Part shown: positions 25,650-35,965 of the stretch, one piece after another
How the letters are laid out: the number at the start of each line of letters is the position of its first letter
Position numbering within the stretch: position 1 is the stretch's first letter
Source of the DNA: Microbacterium pseudoresistens
Lineage (GTDB): Bacteria; Actinomycetota; Actinomycetes; Actinomycetales; Microbacteriaceae
NCBI RefSeq assembly: GCF_013409745.1
Contig: NZ_JACCBH010000001.1
Coordinates: 2,480,001-2,544,000, forward strand
Direction of reading: 5' to 3'
Length of the DNA stretch: 64,000 bases
Notes under the pieces: generated by a model
Told to the model about the DNA's origin: nothing
The model's input: only the letters and a program-made list of their open reading frames with translations
Database searches by the model: none
Made by a program: the position numbers and the translations under genes

Positions 25650-26765
25650 ATGATGTCACCGAGCATCACCCCGATCGCCGACACCGAGGCGGATCTCGCA
25701 CTCGTCGAACAGGTTCTCGCGCCCGACGGCACCCGTCGGGCGAACACGATTCTGGACCCGTTCCTCCGCGACGTCGACAGCGCGCAGATGCTGGCGCTGT
25801 ACCGGGACATGGCCGTCGTCCGCCGCATCGACGCCGAGGGCGTGGCATTGCAGCGCCAGGGCCAGCTGGGCCTCTGGGCGCCGTGCCAGGGCCAGGAGGC
25901 CGCGCAGATCGGCACGGCGCGCGCCCTGCGCCCGAATGACATGATCTTCCCGAGCTACCGCGAGACGGGCGTGATGTACACCCGCAACGCCGCTCCCGGC
26001 GACTTCGTGCGCATGTGGCGCGGTGAGGAAGGGGCCGCCTACGACCCGTCGGTCACGCACATGGCGCCGTTGCAGATCATCATCGGCGCGCAGACGCTGC
26101 ACGCCGTCGGCTACGCGCTCGGCATCCTGCACGAGCACGCCGACGAGACGGCCGTGACCTATTTCGGCGACGGCGCGACGAGCCAGGGCGACGTCAACGA
26201 GGCGATGATCTTCGCCTCGTCGTACCGCGCCCCCGTCGTCTTCGTGTGCCAGAACAATCACTGGGCGATCTCGGAGCCCGTGACCGTGCAGTCGCAGTAC
26301 CCGATCGCCGGACGCGCACCCGGGTTCGGCATCCCGAGTCTGCGCGTGGACGGCAACGACGTGCTCGCGTGCTTCGCCGCGATGCGGTGGGCGCTCGAGC
26401 ACACCCGCTCGGGCAACGGTCCGGTGTTCATCGAAGCCGTCACCTACCGGATGGGCCCGCACACCACGGCCGACGATCCCACCCGCTACCGCGATGCAGA
26501 CGAGCTCGAGGCGTGGCGGGCACGGGATCCGCTCACCCGCATGGAGGCGCTGCTGCGCCGCGACGGCGTGCTCGACGACGCCGTGGCGGAGGAGATCCAC
26601 GGAGCCGCTGACGTCGCTGCACGCGATCTGCGGGCGGCGTGCCTGGGTATGACGACGCGCGAGCCACTGGCCGTGTTCGACGGCGTGTATGCCGCGCCGC
26701 ACTCGGGGCTCGACGAGCAGAAGGCGGCGTATGCGCAGTACCTCGCCTCATTCGAGGGGGCCTGA
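25650..26765 (+). CDS. bkdA: Branched-chain 2-oxoacid dehydrogenase E1 alpha subunit
   Basis: A 371-residue thiamine-diphosphate enzyme subunit. The TPP motif runs from GDGATSQGDVNEA to CQNNHWAIS (residues ~173-210), and YRMGPHTTADDPTRYR is the phosphorylation-loop region typical of E1 alpha. It decarboxylates 2-oxo acids of Leu, Ile and Val and transfers the acyl group to E2. Pyruvate as substrate is possible by homology, but neighbours favour the branched-chain complex. An AAGGAGG ribosome site precedes the ATG pair at 25650/25653. bkdB starts 1 bp after its stop. Confidence 0.92.
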   Translation: MMSPSITPIADTEADLALVEQVLAPDGTRRANTILDPFLRDVDSAQMLALYRDMAVVRRIDAEGVALQRQGQLGLWAPCQGQEAAQIGTARALRPNDMIFPSYRETGVMYTRNAAPGDFVRMWRGEEGAAYDPSVTHMAPLQIIIGAQTLHAVGYALGILHEHADETAVTYFGDGATSQGDVNEAMIFASSYRAPVVFVCQNNHWAISEPVTVQSQYPIAGRAPGFGIPSLRVDGNDVLACFAAMRWALEHTRSGNGPVFIEAVTYRMGPHTTADDPTRYRDADELEAWRARDPLTRMEALLRRDGVLDDAVAEEIHGAADVAARDLRAACLGMTTREPLAVFDGVYAAPHSGLDEQKAAYAQYLASFEGA

Positions 26766-26766
26766 G

Positions 26767-27777
26767 ATGACGGAGCTGACCCTGGGCAAGGCGCTCGGCG
26801 CGGGACTACGCCGCGCGATGGAGGACGACGAGAAGATCGTGCTGCTGGGCGAGGACATCGGCCGACTCGGCGGAGTCTTCCGCATCACCGACGGGTTGCT
26901 CGACACGTTCGGCGCCGCCCGCGTCATCGACACACCTCTGGCGGAGTCGGGCATCGTGGGAACCGCCGTAGGGCTGGCGATGCGCGGATACCGGCCGGTC
27001 GTCGAGATCCAGTTCGATGGATTCGTCTACCCCGCGTTCGACCAGATCGTCTCGCAGGTCGCGAAACTCCACTACCGCACGCAGGGCGCGGTGAAGATGC
27101 CGATCACCATCCGCATCCCCTGGGCCGGCGGCATCGGCGCCGCCGAGCACCACTCGGAGTCGCCCGAGGCGTACTTCGTGCACACGGCGGGGCTGCGCGT
27201 CGTGGCCGTGTCGAACCCGCAGGACGCGTACGTGTGCCTGCGCCAGGCGATCGCCAGTGACGATCCGGTGATCTTCTTCGAGCCGAAGCGCCTCTATCAC
27301 TCCAAGGGCGAGGTCGACCTCGACGCCTCGCTCGCCGACGCCCCACCGATGGGGCTCGCTCGCGTGGCCAGGCAGGGCACCGACGCCACGATCGTCACCT
27401 ACGGCGCGATGGTGGGCACCGCGATGGATGCCGCCGAGGCCGCCGAGGACGAGGGCCGTTCCCTGGAGGTCATCGATCTGCGCTCGCTCTCGCCCATCGA
27501 CTACGACACGGTGTGCGCCTCGGTGCGGCGCACGGGCCGGGTGGTCGTGGCGCACGAGGCCTCGCGCGAGGCGGGAGTCGCGGCCGAAGTGATCGCGAGC
27601 ATCACGGAGAAGTGCTTCACGTGGCTGGAAGCGGCGCCGCTGCGCGTTACCGGGCACGACATCCCCTACCCGCCCGCCAAGCTCGAGAGGCATCATCTGC
27701 CCGACCTGGATCGCATCCTCGATGCGGTCGACCGCGTCATGGACGAGCCTCGCAGCATGACAGGAGCAGAGCGATGA
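26767..27777 (+). CDS. bkdB: Branched-chain 2-oxoacid dehydrogenase E1 beta subunit
   Basis: A 336-residue transketolase-type E1 beta subunit. LLGEDIGRLGGVFRIT, TPLAESGIVGTAVGLA, and the C-terminal ERHHLPDLDRIL-like end are characteristic. It forms the alpha2beta2 E1 with BkdA. ATG at 26767 is chosen; a longer frame is antisense-like sequence from bkdA. Its stop overlaps the E2 start (ATGA). Confidence 0.94.
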   Translation: MTELTLGKALGAGLRRAMEDDEKIVLLGEDIGRLGGVFRITDGLLDTFGAARVIDTPLAESGIVGTAVGLAMRGYRPVVEIQFDGFVYPAFDQIVSQVAKLHYRTQGAVKMPITIRIPWAGGIGAAEHHSESPEAYFVHTAGLRVVAVSNPQDAYVCLRQAIASDDPVIFFEPKRLYHSKGEVDLDASLADAPPMGLARVARQGTDATIVTYGAMVGTAMDAAEAAEDEGRSLEVIDLRSLSPIDYDTVCASVRRTGRVVVAHEASREAGVAAEVIASITEKCFTWLEAAPLRVTGHDIPYPPAKLERHHLPDLDRILDAVDRVMDEPRSMTGAER

Positions 27778-29183
27778 AGCAGGAGTTCCGCCTTCCCGAT
27801 CTGGGCGAGGGGCTGGCCGAGGCCGACATCGTGCAGTGGCTCGTCGCCGAGGGCGACGAGGTCGAGCTCAACCAGACCCTCGCCGAGGTCGAGACGGCCA
27901 AGGCCGTGGTGGAACTGCCTTCGCCGTTCGACGGCACGGTAGCCGTGCTGCACGCCGCCGCGGGCGACACGGTCGAGGTGGGCGCGCCGCTGATCGACTT
28001 CGACGTGGCAGGAGACGAGCCCGAGCCCCGGGCCGTGGCGGCGCAGGCGACGATGGTCGATGCGGAGGAGGCGGGGGAGGACGATGCGGCCCAGCCGAAC
28101 CTCGTCGGCTACGGCGCCGCTCCGCGCGGAAGGAACCGGCCGGCGCGTCGCGCCCGCCGCGTGAACAGTGCGCCGCACACCTCGGACACGAGCGTGTTGG
28201 AGGCCGCGCCGCACGATGCGGTCGTCACCGCCGAACCCGTGCTCACGGGGCAGGAGCGACCCCGCTCGACCCCGCCCGTGCGTGCGTACGCCAAGTCGCT
28301 CGGCGTCGACCTCGCCCTCGTGGCGGCGGAACTCGGCGACAGGGTGATCACGCGCACCGACGTCGACGACTACCGCGAGCGCGTCGGCGTGCGCGAATCC
28401 GATACGATCTCGCGCGAGTCGCGGCCCGATCCGTCGTTGCGGTCGCACACCGGTTCCGACGCGCGCCCGACGGTGCGTATCCCCGTGCGGGGAGTGCGCA
28501 AGCACACCGCCGAGGCCATGGTGCGAAGCGCCTTCTCGGCGCCTCACGTCACCACCTTCCACACCGTCGACGTCACGGCGACGATGGAGCTCGTCGCGTC
28601 GCTGCGCGCGGACAAGCGGATCGTCGACGCACGCGACGGCTCGCCGCTGCGGATCGGGGTGCTCGCGATCGTGGCCAAGGCCGTGTGCCTGGCGCTTCCC
28701 GCCTACCCGGGCCTGAACTCCACGTGGGACGAGGAGTCGGGCGAGATCGTGCAGAACGGCTTCGTCGACCTGGGCATCGCGGCCGCCACCGACCGCGGGC
28801 TGATCGTGCCCGTGCTCCGTGACGCGCAGCGTCTCTCGCTCACCGGTCTCGCCGAGCAGCTGGGCGATTTGACCGCGACGGCGCGATCGGGCAAGACGGC
28901 CCCGGCGGATCTCCTGGGCGGGAACTTCTCGCTGACCAACATCGGCGTCTTCGGCGTCGAGGCGGGAACTCCGATCCTTCCCCCTGGTCAGACCGGCATC
29001 CTCGCCACGGGTGCCGTGCGGAAGACGCCGTGGGAGCATGAGGGGCAGATCGCGTTGCGCGACGTCATGACACTGAGTCTGTCGTTCGACCACCGCATCG
29101 TGGACGGCGCCGAGGGTGCGCAGTTCCTCAGAGCCGTGGCCGACGTGCTGCAGGAGCCGGGCAGGGCGATGCTCCTCGGCTGA
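27774..29183 (+). CDS. bkdC: Dihydrolipoamide acyltransferase (E2) of the branched-chain complex
   Basis: A 469-residue E2. A single lipoyl domain occupies residues 1-~80 with lipoylated K43 in VETAKAVVEL. A flexible acidic/Ala linker follows, then the E1/E3-binding domain at ~165-200 (TPPVRAYAKSLGVDL). The catalytic domain has H440 and D444 in DHRIVDG. Dihydrolipoamide dehydrogenase (E3) is not in this operon and must be supplied from elsewhere. It is the last gene of bkdABC. Confidence 0.94.
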   Translation: MKQEFRLPDLGEGLAEADIVQWLVAEGDEVELNQTLAEVETAKAVVELPSPFDGTVAVLHAAAGDTVEVGAPLIDFDVAGDEPEPRAVAAQATMVDAEEAGEDDAAQPNLVGYGAAPRGRNRPARRARRVNSAPHTSDTSVLEAAPHDAVVTAEPVLTGQERPRSTPPVRAYAKSLGVDLALVAAELGDRVITRTDVDDYRERVGVRESDTISRESRPDPSLRSHTGSDARPTVRIPVRGVRKHTAEAMVRSAFSAPHVTTFHTVDVTATMELVASLRADKRIVDARDGSPLRIGVLAIVAKAVCLALPAYPGLNSTWDEESGEIVQNGFVDLGIAAATDRGLIVPVLRDAQRLSLTGLAEQLGDLTATARSGKTAPADLLGGNFSLTNIGVFGVEAGTPILPPGQTGILATGAVRKTPWEHEGQIALRDVMTLSLSFDHRIVDGAEGAQFLRAVADVLQEPGRAMLLG

Positions 29184-29215
29184 GCTGACGACGCCGTCGT
29201 ACCGGCCAGGATGGC

Positions 29216-30508
29216 TCAGCGACGCAGGCCCATGCGGCGGCGGGTGAGTCCGCGCTCGCGCAGGATGAACGCGGTGCCCAGCACCCACAGCGGGATCTGC
29301 GTGGCGAACGCCCCGCGGAACGCATCCAGGCTGTAGTGCTCGGGGGAGCCGGCGCCCTGCACGTCGAGCGCGAGGCCGATGAGGAGGATTGCGAGCAGCG
29401 CCGCGAAGAAGCCGCCCCCGTTGACGATCCCCGTCGCCGTGCTCAGGCGGTGCTGCGGGTTGTGCACCCGGGCGTGGTCGAAGGCCACCATCGAGGCGGG
29501 GCCGCCTGTGGCGAGTGCGACGGCGAGGATCACGAGCATCCAGAACGGCGCCGGGCCAGGCCACAGCAGCACGATCATCCAGGCGGCAGCCTGCACGGCG
29601 ATGGTCGGCAGCACGAGGAGGAACGAGCGACGCAAGGGGTGCCGGGACGACAGCACCCCGATCACGGGGCCGAAGATCATGCCGCAGATGACGAAGATCG
29701 TCGTGATGAGCGAGGCCTGAGCCGTGGTCAGCCCTTGGCCGACGGTGAGGAACGGGATGCCCCAGAGCATGACGAACGCCGTTCCTGCGAACGGCGTCGT
29801 GAAGTGCGACCAGAAGCCGAGTCGTGTTCCGGGATGCGCGAGAGCCTCGCGCAGTGAGACGCGCAGATCGGCGCGAGAGACGACCACCCGGATCGCGCCG
29901 GTATCGGTGTCGACCGAGACATCGCGCCCGGTCTCGGGCGGATGGTTGCGGATCACGCCGAAGACGAGCACGGCGAACAGGGCGCCCAGGCCCGCGAGAC
30001 TCGAGAACGCCACGCTCCAGGACGTCGCGTGCAGCAACGCCGCCATCGGCATGAGGGAGAGCAGCTGGCCGGTCTGACCGACGATCCCGGTCAGCTGCGC
30101 CATGAGCGGTGCGCGTTGCGCGGGGAACCACGTCGCGACGACGCGGAGCACGCCGGGGAAGATCGCCGCATCGCCCGCGCCCAGCACCATGCGTGCGATG
30201 ATCGCCACGCCGACGCTGGGAGCGAAGGCCATGATGAGCTGTCCGGCGGTCATCAGCAGCATGCCCGCGACCATGATCGGGCGCGAGCCGAAACGGTCGA
30301 GCAGGATGCCGACGGGGATCTGCACGAGGCCGTAGACGGCGAGCTGCAACACCGCGAAGAGCGAGAGCGTGGAGGCGTCGGCGTGGAAGACATGCGCGGC
30401 GTCGACGCCGACGGCGGCGAGCGAGGTGCGATTGGCGACCGAGACGACGTACGCGGCGACGCCGACCGACCAGATGGTCCAGATCCGCCAGGCGGAGGCT
30501 GCGGTCAC
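29216..30508 (-). CDS. MFS transporter
   Basis: A 430-residue, 12-helix MFS protein with GTG start. The cytoplasmic loop 2-3 motif is GILLDRFGSRPIM, and loop 8-9 has VIGVLSSRHPLRR. It resembles the ACS/NNP-like half of the family, but no substrate motif is decisive. It lies between the bkd and leucine-degradation operons, on the opposite strand to both. An uptake role for a branched-chain acid is an attractive guess, not shown by the sequence. Confidence 0.82.
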   Translation of the reverse strand: MTAASAWRIWTIWSVGVAAYVVSVANRTSLAAVGVDAAHVFHADASTLSLFAVLQLAVYGLVQIPVGILLDRFGSRPIMVAGMLLMTAGQLIMAFAPSVGVAIIARMVLGAGDAAIFPGVLRVVATWFPAQRAPLMAQLTGIVGQTGQLLSLMPMAALLHATSWSVAFSSLAGLGALFAVLVFGVIRNHPPETGRDVSVDTDTGAIRVVVSRADLRVSLREALAHPGTRLGFWSHFTTPFAGTAFVMLWGIPFLTVGQGLTTAQASLITTIFVICGMIFGPVIGVLSSRHPLRRSFLLVLPTIAVQAAAWMIVLLWPGPAPFWMLVILAVALATGGPASMVAFDHARVHNPQHRLSTATGIVNGGGFFAALLAILLIGLALDVQGAGSPEHYSLDAFRGAFATQIPLWVLGTAFILRERGLTRRRMGLRR

Positions 30509-30580
30509 GGACGATCTCCTCAGGGCTCAGCGGCCAGTCTACGGCCGCGACCGAGCCGTACGCACGAGGGCGGGGCGATG

Positions 30581-31165
30581 TCAGGGCGCGAGGAGCGCGG
30601 CCCGCGACATCGACTCCAGTGTCCGGATGGTGCCCGCCGACGAGCGTTCCGAGGCGCGCGTGCTGTGCGGGGTGGAGTTGAGCAGGCCGAAGCAGGCCTG
30701 TACGCGCAGGCGCAATGACGACGCATCGGCGTCGACGATGTCGCCGAGGGTGCGGATCCACAGGTCGATGTAGGTGCGCTGAAGTGCGCGCACGCGGGCT
30801 CGATCCTCATCGCGCAGGTGCGCGACATCGCGATCCTGCACGCGGATGACGTCGGGGTCTCGCACGGCGAAAGACACGTGGAAGCGGATGAGCGCATCCA
30901 TCTTCGCGTCGGCGTCCGGCGGCGACTCGCTCACCTCCAGGCCCCCGGCGACGAGGTCTTCGCTCACGCCGATGAGCAGTGCGCCGAGGATGCCCTGCTT
31001 GCCGTCGAAATGGCGGTAGACGGCGGGCCCGCTCACGCCGGCGGCCGCGCCGATCTCTTCGATGCTCGCCGCGGCGAACCCTTTGGCGGCGAAGAGTCGG
31101 GAGGCCGCGCGCAGCAGTGCGTCGTGGCGGTCGAGCTTGGCCTGTTCGCGGGCGGTGTTTGCCAT
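30581..31165 (-). CDS. TetR-family regulator of the leucine-degradation operon (probable)
   Basis: A 194-residue TetR repressor. The helix-turn-helix is ASIEEIGAAAGVSGPAVYRHF, followed by a helical ligand domain. It is divergent from the acyl-CoA carboxylase/dehydrogenase operon. Two GTTA-N8-TAAC palindromes lie in the 100-bp gap. TetR regulators in this position in other actinobacteria control branched-chain acid degradation with an acyl-CoA as effector; that is inferred here. Confidence 0.85.
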   Translation of the reverse strand: MANTAREQAKLDRHDALLRAASRLFAAKGFAAASIEEIGAAAGVSGPAVYRHFDGKQGILGALLIGVSEDLVAGGLEVSESPPDADAKMDALIRFHVSFAVRDPDVIRVQDRDVAHLRDEDRARVRALQRTYIDLWIRTLGDIVDADASSLRLRVQACFGLLNSTPHSTRASERSSAGTIRTLESMSRAALLAP

Positions 31166-31169
31166 CTCA

Positions 31170-31213
31170 GTTAATCCTCGCTAACCTGATTGCATCAGTT
31201 AATGAAGACTAAC
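31170..31213. promoter_or_regulatory. Paired GTTA-N8-TAAC operators between TetR and the leucine operon
   Basis: GTTAATCCTCGCTAAC (31170-31185) and GTTAATGAAGACTAAC (31198-31213) share both arms and the AAT/CTAAC edges, with starts 28 bp apart. The first begins 5 bp upstream of the TetR start, and the second ends 52 bp before the carboxylase ATG, so one repressor could control both directions. Confidence 0.7.
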
Positions 31214-31265
31214 CGGTTACGGCGCCTCGTGTCAGTGCGTCGGCGTGCGTCGAGGAGGATGGCCC

Positions 31266-32825
31266 ATGGCCGAAGCGTCCACCCAGCGCGAGCTGGCAGA
31301 GGCTCTGCGCACGAGGCTCGCCGACGTGGCCAAGGGCGGCACGGACGCCGCGCGCGAACGTCACCTCTCCCGGGGAAAGCTGCTGCCGAGGGATCGAGTG
31401 CGCCGCGTGCTCGACGAGGGCAGCCCGTTCCTCGAGATCGCCCCGCTCGCGGCGGAGGGGATGTACGGGGGAGAGGCGCCCGCGGCAGGGGTCATCGCCG
31501 GGATCGGGCTCGTGCACGGCCGCGCCGTGATGGTCGTCTGCAACGACGCCACGGTCAAGGGCGGCACCTACTTCCCGATGACGGTCAAGAAGCACCTGCG
31601 CGCGCAGGAGATCGCCTGGGAGAACCGGCTGCCGTGCCTGTACCTCGTCGATTCCGGCGGTGCGTACCTTCCGATGCAGGACGAGGTCTTCCCCGACCGC
31701 GACCATTTCGGGCGCATCTTCTTCAACCAGGCGCGGATGTCGGCCGCCCGCATCCCGCAGATCGCCGCCGTGCTGGGCTCCTGCACGGCGGGCGGCGCCT
31801 ACGTGCCGGCGATGAGCGACGAGACGGTGATCGTGCGCGGCCAGGGCACCATCTTCCTCGGCGGTCCTCCGCTGGTGAAGGCGGCGATCGGCGAGGTCGT
31901 CACGGCGGAGGAGCTGGGCGGGGGAGAGTTGCACGCGAAGACCTCGGGTGTCGTCGATCATCTCGCCGAAGACGACGAGCACGCGCTGGAGATCGTCCGC
32001 GACATCGTGGCGACACTGCCACCTCCCGCCGAACCCGCCTGGCGGGTGATCGACACGGTCGCGCCGGCGGAGACGTCGAGCCTGTACGACGTCGTGCCCG
32101 TCGACGTCAACGCACCCTACGACGTGCACGCGGTACTCGATCGGCTCGTCGATGCCGACACCTTCGCGCCCTTCAAACCCGAGTACGGCGACACGCTCGT
32201 CACCGGCTTCGCGCGCCTGCACGGGCACCCGATCGGGATCGTCGCGAACAACGGGGTGCTGTTCTCGGAGTCGGCGCAGAAGGGCGCGCACTTCATCGAG
32301 CTGTGCGATCAGCGCGGCATCCCGCTGCTGTTCCTGCAGAACATCACGGGCTTCATGGTCGGACGCGATGCCGAGGCGGGCGGCATCGCCAAGGACGGCG
32401 CGAAGATGGTCACCGCTGTGGCCACCACGCGCGTGCCCAAGCTCACCGTCATCATCGGCGGATCCTTCGGCGCAGGCAACTACTCGATGTGCGGCCGCGC
32501 GTACTCACCGCGGTTCCTGTGGAGCTGGCCGGCCAGCCGGATCTCGGTGATGGGCGGCGCACAGGCGGCTTCGGTGCTCGCCACGGTGAAGGACGACCAG
32601 CTCGCCGCCCGCGGTGAGGGCTGGGATGCCGAAGAGCGCCGCGCCTTCGAAGAGCCGATCCGTGCCCAGTACGACGAGCGTGGAGAGCCCTATTACGCGA
32701 CCGCACGCCTGTGGGACGACGGCATCGTCGATCCCGACCAGACCCGCGACCTGCTCGGCCTCGCCCTCGACGTCGTCTCCCGCGTGCCCCTGCCCGATTC
32801 GCGCTTCGGCCTCTTCCGGATGTGA
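31266..32825 (+). CDS. accD1: Acyl-CoA carboxylase carboxyltransferase (methylcrotonyl-CoA carboxylase beta)
   Basis: A 519-residue carboxyltransferase with N- and C-terminal crotonase-like halves. The first has [13 protein letters not shown] and [13 protein letters not shown]; the second has [22 protein letters not shown] and [11 protein letters not shown]. The [16 protein letters not shown] pocket is that of methylcrotonyl-CoA carboxylase rather than propionyl-CoA carboxylase. ATG at 31266 follows GAGGAGG. The biotin-bearing alpha subunit begins 4 bp after its stop. It carboxylates 3-methylcrotonyl-CoA in leucine degradation. Confidence 0.92.
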   Translation: MAEASTQRELAEALRTRLADVAKGGTDAARERHLSRGKLLPRDRVRRVLDEGSPFLEIAPLAAEGMYGGEAPAAGVIAGIGLVHGRAVMVVCNDATVKGGTYFPMTVKKHLRAQEIAWENRLPCLYLVDSGGAYLPMQDEVFPDRDHFGRIFFNQARMSAARIPQIAAVLGSCTAGGAYVPAMSDETVIVRGQGTIFLGGPPLVKAAIGEVVTAEELGGGELHAKTSGVVDHLAEDDEHALEIVRDIVATLPPPAEPAWRVIDTVAPAETSSLYDVVPVDVNAPYDVHAVLDRLVDADTFAPFKPEYGDTLVTGFARLHGHPIGIVANNGVLFSESAQKGAHFIELCDQRGIPLLFLQNITGFMVGRDAEAGGIAKDGAKMVTAVATTRVPKLTVIIGGSFGAGNYSMCGRAYSPRFLWSWPASRISVMGGAQAASVLATVKDDQLAARGEGWDAEERRAFEEPIRAQYDERGEPYYATARLWDDGIVDPDQTRDLLGLALDVVSRVPLPDSRFGLFRM

Positions 32826-32829
32826 TCGC

Positions 32830-34779
32830 ATGACCGACACCGCTACGCCCACGCCAGGGACGGCCCTGTTCCGCACGGTGCTCATCGCCAACCGCGGTGA
32901 GATCGCCCGCCGTGTGATCCGCACGCTGCGCGCACTGGGCATCCGCAGCGTCGCCGTCTACTCCGACGCCGATGCGGATGCGCCGCACGTGCGTGAGGCC
33001 GACGAGGCCGTCCGGATCGGCCCGGCGGCAGCCACGCAGTCGTACCTCGACATCGACGCGGTGATCAGGGCCGCGCGCTCTCGCGGCGCCGAGGCGATTC
33101 ATCCCGGCTACGGCTTCCTCTCGGAGAACCCTGCACTGGGCCGGGCCTGCGCCGAGGCGGGCCTCGTGTTCATCGGTCCGGGAGAGCGTGCGCTCGAGGT
33201 CATGGCCGACAAGATCAGGGCGCGCGAGCACGTGGCGGCCCATGGCGTTCCCGTCGTGCCCGGCTTCTCCGCGGCAGGGCTGGACGACGACGAGATCGCG
33301 GTGAAAGCCGCCGAGGCGGGATTCCCCCTGCTCGTCAAGCCGTCGGCGGGCGGCGGCGGCAAGGGCATGCAGGTGGTGCGCGATGCCGCAGAACTGGTGG
33401 ATGCGCTGGCGACAGCCCGCCGCGTGGCGGCCGCGAGCTTCGGCGACGACACCCTGCTTCTGGAGCGCCTCATCGAGCGTCCACGGCACATCGAGGTGCA
33501 GGTGCTCGGTGATGCGCACGGCACCGTCGTGCATCTGGGCGAGCGCGAGTGCACCCTTCAACGCCGGCACCAGAAGGTGATCGAGGAGGCGCCGTCGCCG
33601 ATCGTCGACGCCGTGCTCCGCGATCGGCTGGGGGCCGCCGCGGTCGCGGCCGCGGAATCCGTGGACTACCAGGGCGCCGGCACGATCGAGTTCCTGGTCT
33701 CCGCCGAGCGGCCCGACGAGTTCTTCTTCATCGAGATGAACACACGTCTGCAGGTGGAGCATCCGGTCACGGAGCTGGTCACGGGCGTCGACCTCGTCGA
33801 ACAGCAGGTGCGGATCGCCGCCGGTCTGCCCCTCGAGCTCGGCGAGGTGCGGATGCACGGGCACGCGATCGAGGCGCGCGTGTACGCCGAGACGCCGGCG
33901 CAGGGCTTCCTCCCCGCGACAGGCGACGTGCTGCTCTGGGCGCCCTCGGCGGCCGTGCGCGTGGACTCGGCCATCGAGACCGGCAGCGTCGTCGGGGCGG
34001 ACTACGACCCGATGATCGCCAAGATCATCGCCTTCGCCGACGACCGCGACGCCGCACTCGAGCGATTGGATGCCGCGCTGGCCGAGACGACGCTGTTCGG
34101 TGTGGAGTCGAACATCGCCTATCTGCGCGACCTGCTCGCCGATCCGGATGTCGTGGCAGGACGCCTGGACACCGGACTCATCGACCGGCGGGGGAGTTTC
34201 GTCGAACCCGATCCGTCGGACGCCGCACTCGGGGCCGCAGCCGCCGCCGCGCACGCCGCCCAAGGTGATTCTCGCGCCGCCGATCACGGTGCGTCGCCCG
34301 TGTGGCGGGCGCTTGAAGGGTGGCGCCTGGGCCTCGATCCGGAACCGGCAGAGGTGCTGTTCTCGGTGGCCGACGGCGTCGAGCACGTCCGCGTGGCCGA
34401 GCCCGATCGGAGCACCCACGCATGCGCGGGTCCCGACGGACGCGTGTGGGTGCATGCCGAGGGGAGGACCTCGGTACTCCAGCCGCTCACCCGGCGGGCG
34501 GCGGCGGAACGGCTTCGCGCGGGCCGTGAGCGCGCCGCCGGACACCTCGATCCCGCGCTGCGGGCACCCATGCCCGGCGCGGTCATCGCGGTGCACGTCG
34601 CCGACGGCGACGAGGTGCACGCGGGCGACCGGATCCTCTCGGTGGAGGCGATGAAGATGGAGCACCCCGTGCTGGCCACGCACGACGGTGTCGTGCGACT
34701 GCGGGTGGTCGTGGGCGACCAGGTGCGGCGCGACCAGATCGTCGCGCGCATCGACGACGAATCTCAGAAGGAGACGTGA
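32830..34779 (+). CDS. accA1: Acyl-CoA carboxylase alpha subunit: biotin carboxylase plus biotin carrier
   Basis: A 649-residue two-domain protein. The biotin carboxylase part (residues ~15-460) has [15 protein letters not shown], the ATP-grasp glycine loop [12 protein letters not shown], and [16 protein letters not shown] variable region follows. The biotin carrier domain at the end has VEAMKMEHP, with biotinylated K609. It pairs with AccD1 as a methylcrotonyl-CoA carboxylase. Dependence on biotin links it functionally with the bioYMN importer ~20 kb away. It ends 1 bp before the acyl-CoA dehydrogenase ATG. Confidence 0.94.
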   Translation: MTDTATPTPGTALFRTVLIANRGEIARRVIRTLRALGIRSVAVYSDADADAPHVREADEAVRIGPAAATQSYLDIDAVIRAARSRGAEAIHPGYGFLSENPALGRACAEAGLVFIGPGERALEVMADKIRAREHVAAHGVPVVPGFSAAGLDDDEIAVKAAEAGFPLLVKPSAGGGGKGMQVVRDAAELVDALATARRVAAASFGDDTLLLERLIERPRHIEVQVLGDAHGTVVHLGERECTLQRRHQKVIEEAPSPIVDAVLRDRLGAAAVAAAESVDYQGAGTIEFLVSAERPDEFFFIEMNTRLQVEHPVTELVTGVDLVEQQVRIAAGLPLELGEVRMHGHAIEARVYAETPAQGFLPATGDVLLWAPSAAVRVDSAIETGSVVGADYDPMIAKIIAFADDRDAALERLDAALAETTLFGVESNIAYLRDLLADPDVVAGRLDTGLIDRRGSFVEPDPSDAALGAAAAAAHAAQGDSRAADHGASPVWRALEGWRLGLDPEPAEVLFSVADGVEHVRVAEPDRSTHACAGPDGRVWVHAEGRTSVLQPLTRRAAAERLRAGRERAAGHLDPALRAPMPGAVIAVHVADGDEVHAGDRILSVEAMKMEHPVLATHDGVVRLRVVVGDQVRRDQIVARIDDESQKET

Positions 34780-34780
34780 C

Positions 34781-35956
34781 ATGACGGATTCGCACAGCGT
34801 CGATCTGACCGACGACGAGCGCGAGCTCGCGGGGATGGTGCGGGAGTTCGCCGACACCGTCGTCGCACCACAGGCCTACGAGGCCGACCGCACCCACACC
34901 TTCCCCCTCGACGTCATGGCGCAGATGGGTGAGCTCGGACTGTTCGGGCTGCCGTTCCCCGAGGAGTACGGCGGCCAGGGCGGCGACTACTTCGCCCTCT
35001 GCCTCGCGATCGAGGCCCTCGGCCGCGTCGATCAGTCGATGGCGATCACGCTGGAGGCCGGCGTGAGCCTGGGCGCTATGCCCATCTTCCGCTTCGGCAC
35101 CGAGGAGCAGAAGCAGGAGCTGCTGCCCGACCTGCTGGCCGGGCGCGCCCTCGCCGGGTTCGGGCTGACCGAGCCGGAGGCCGGCAGCGACGCCGGTGCC
35201 ACGCGCACCACCGCGCGGCTCGAGGGCGACGAGTGGGTGATCGACGGCGCCAAGCAGTTCATCACCAACTCCGGCACCGAGATCAGCCGGTTCGTCACCG
35301 TCACCGCCGTGACCGGGCAGTCCGAGCGCGACGGTCACATGCGCAAGGAGATCTCGACGATCATCGTCCCGCACGGCACGCCCGGCTTCACCGTGCAGCC
35401 CGCCTACGACAAGGTCGGCTGGCATGCCTCCGACACGCATCCTCTCACCTTCGACGGCGTGCGGGTTCCCCGCTCGAACCTCGTAGGCGAGAGGGGGAGC
35501 GGCTTCAAGAACTTCCTCAGCATCCTCGACGAGGGGCGCATCGCGATCGCGGCCCTCGCCACGGGCGCCGCGGAAGGATGCCTCGAAGCGGCGGTCGACT
35601 ACGCCAAGAGCCGCACGGTGTTCGGCACCGCCCTCAGCACCCGCCAGAACGCGCAGTTCACCCTGGCGCGGATGAGCGCGCGGGTGCACACGGCGCGCCT
35701 GGCCTGGCATCATGCGGCGCGTCTGCGCGACGCCGGACAGTCCTTCGCGGAGGCGGCGGCGATCGCCAAGCTCGTCTCGGGTGAGGCGGCGATGGACAAC
35801 GCCCGCGATGCGACGCAGATCTTCGGGGGTAACGGCTTCATGAACGAGTACCCGGTCGCACGCCATTACCGCGACTCGAAGATCCTCGAGATCGGCGAGG
35901 GCACGACAGAGGTGCAGCTGCTCGTGATCGCCCGAGCCCTCGGCGTGGTCGGATAG
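34781..35956 (+). CDS. Acyl-CoA dehydrogenase, probable isovaleryl-CoA dehydrogenase
   Basis: A 391-residue FAD enzyme. GFGLTEPEAGSDAGATRTTA and AKQFITNSG belong to the flavin-binding middle domain, and QIFGGNGFMNEYPVARHYRD with IGEGTTEVQ to the C-terminal helical domain. Its place between the carboxylase and the MaoC gene matches fadE19 of Mycobacterium, supporting isovaleryl/branched acyl-CoA as substrate. AGAAGGAG precedes the ATG at 34781. Confidence 0.9.
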   Translation: MTDSHSVDLTDDERELAGMVREFADTVVAPQAYEADRTHTFPLDVMAQMGELGLFGLPFPEEYGGQGGDYFALCLAIEALGRVDQSMAITLEAGVSLGAMPIFRFGTEEQKQELLPDLLAGRALAGFGLTEPEAGSDAGATRTTARLEGDEWVIDGAKQFITNSGTEISRFVTVTAVTGQSERDGHMRKEISTIIVPHGTPGFTVQPAYDKVGWHASDTHPLTFDGVRVPRSNLVGERGSGFKNFLSILDEGRIAIAALATGAAEGCLEAAVDYAKSRTVFGTALSTRQNAQFTLARMSARVHTARLAWHHAARLRDAGQSFAEAAAIAKLVSGEAAMDNARDATQIFGGNGFMNEYPVARHYRDSKILEIGEGTTEVQLLVIARALGVVG

Positions 35957-35965
35957 CGTGACCCC

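Noticed and set aside
27693..30761. 1022-codon minus-strand frame
   Set aside because: Spans bkdC in antisense and the MFS gene in another frame; composition is His/Arg-rich as in shadows.
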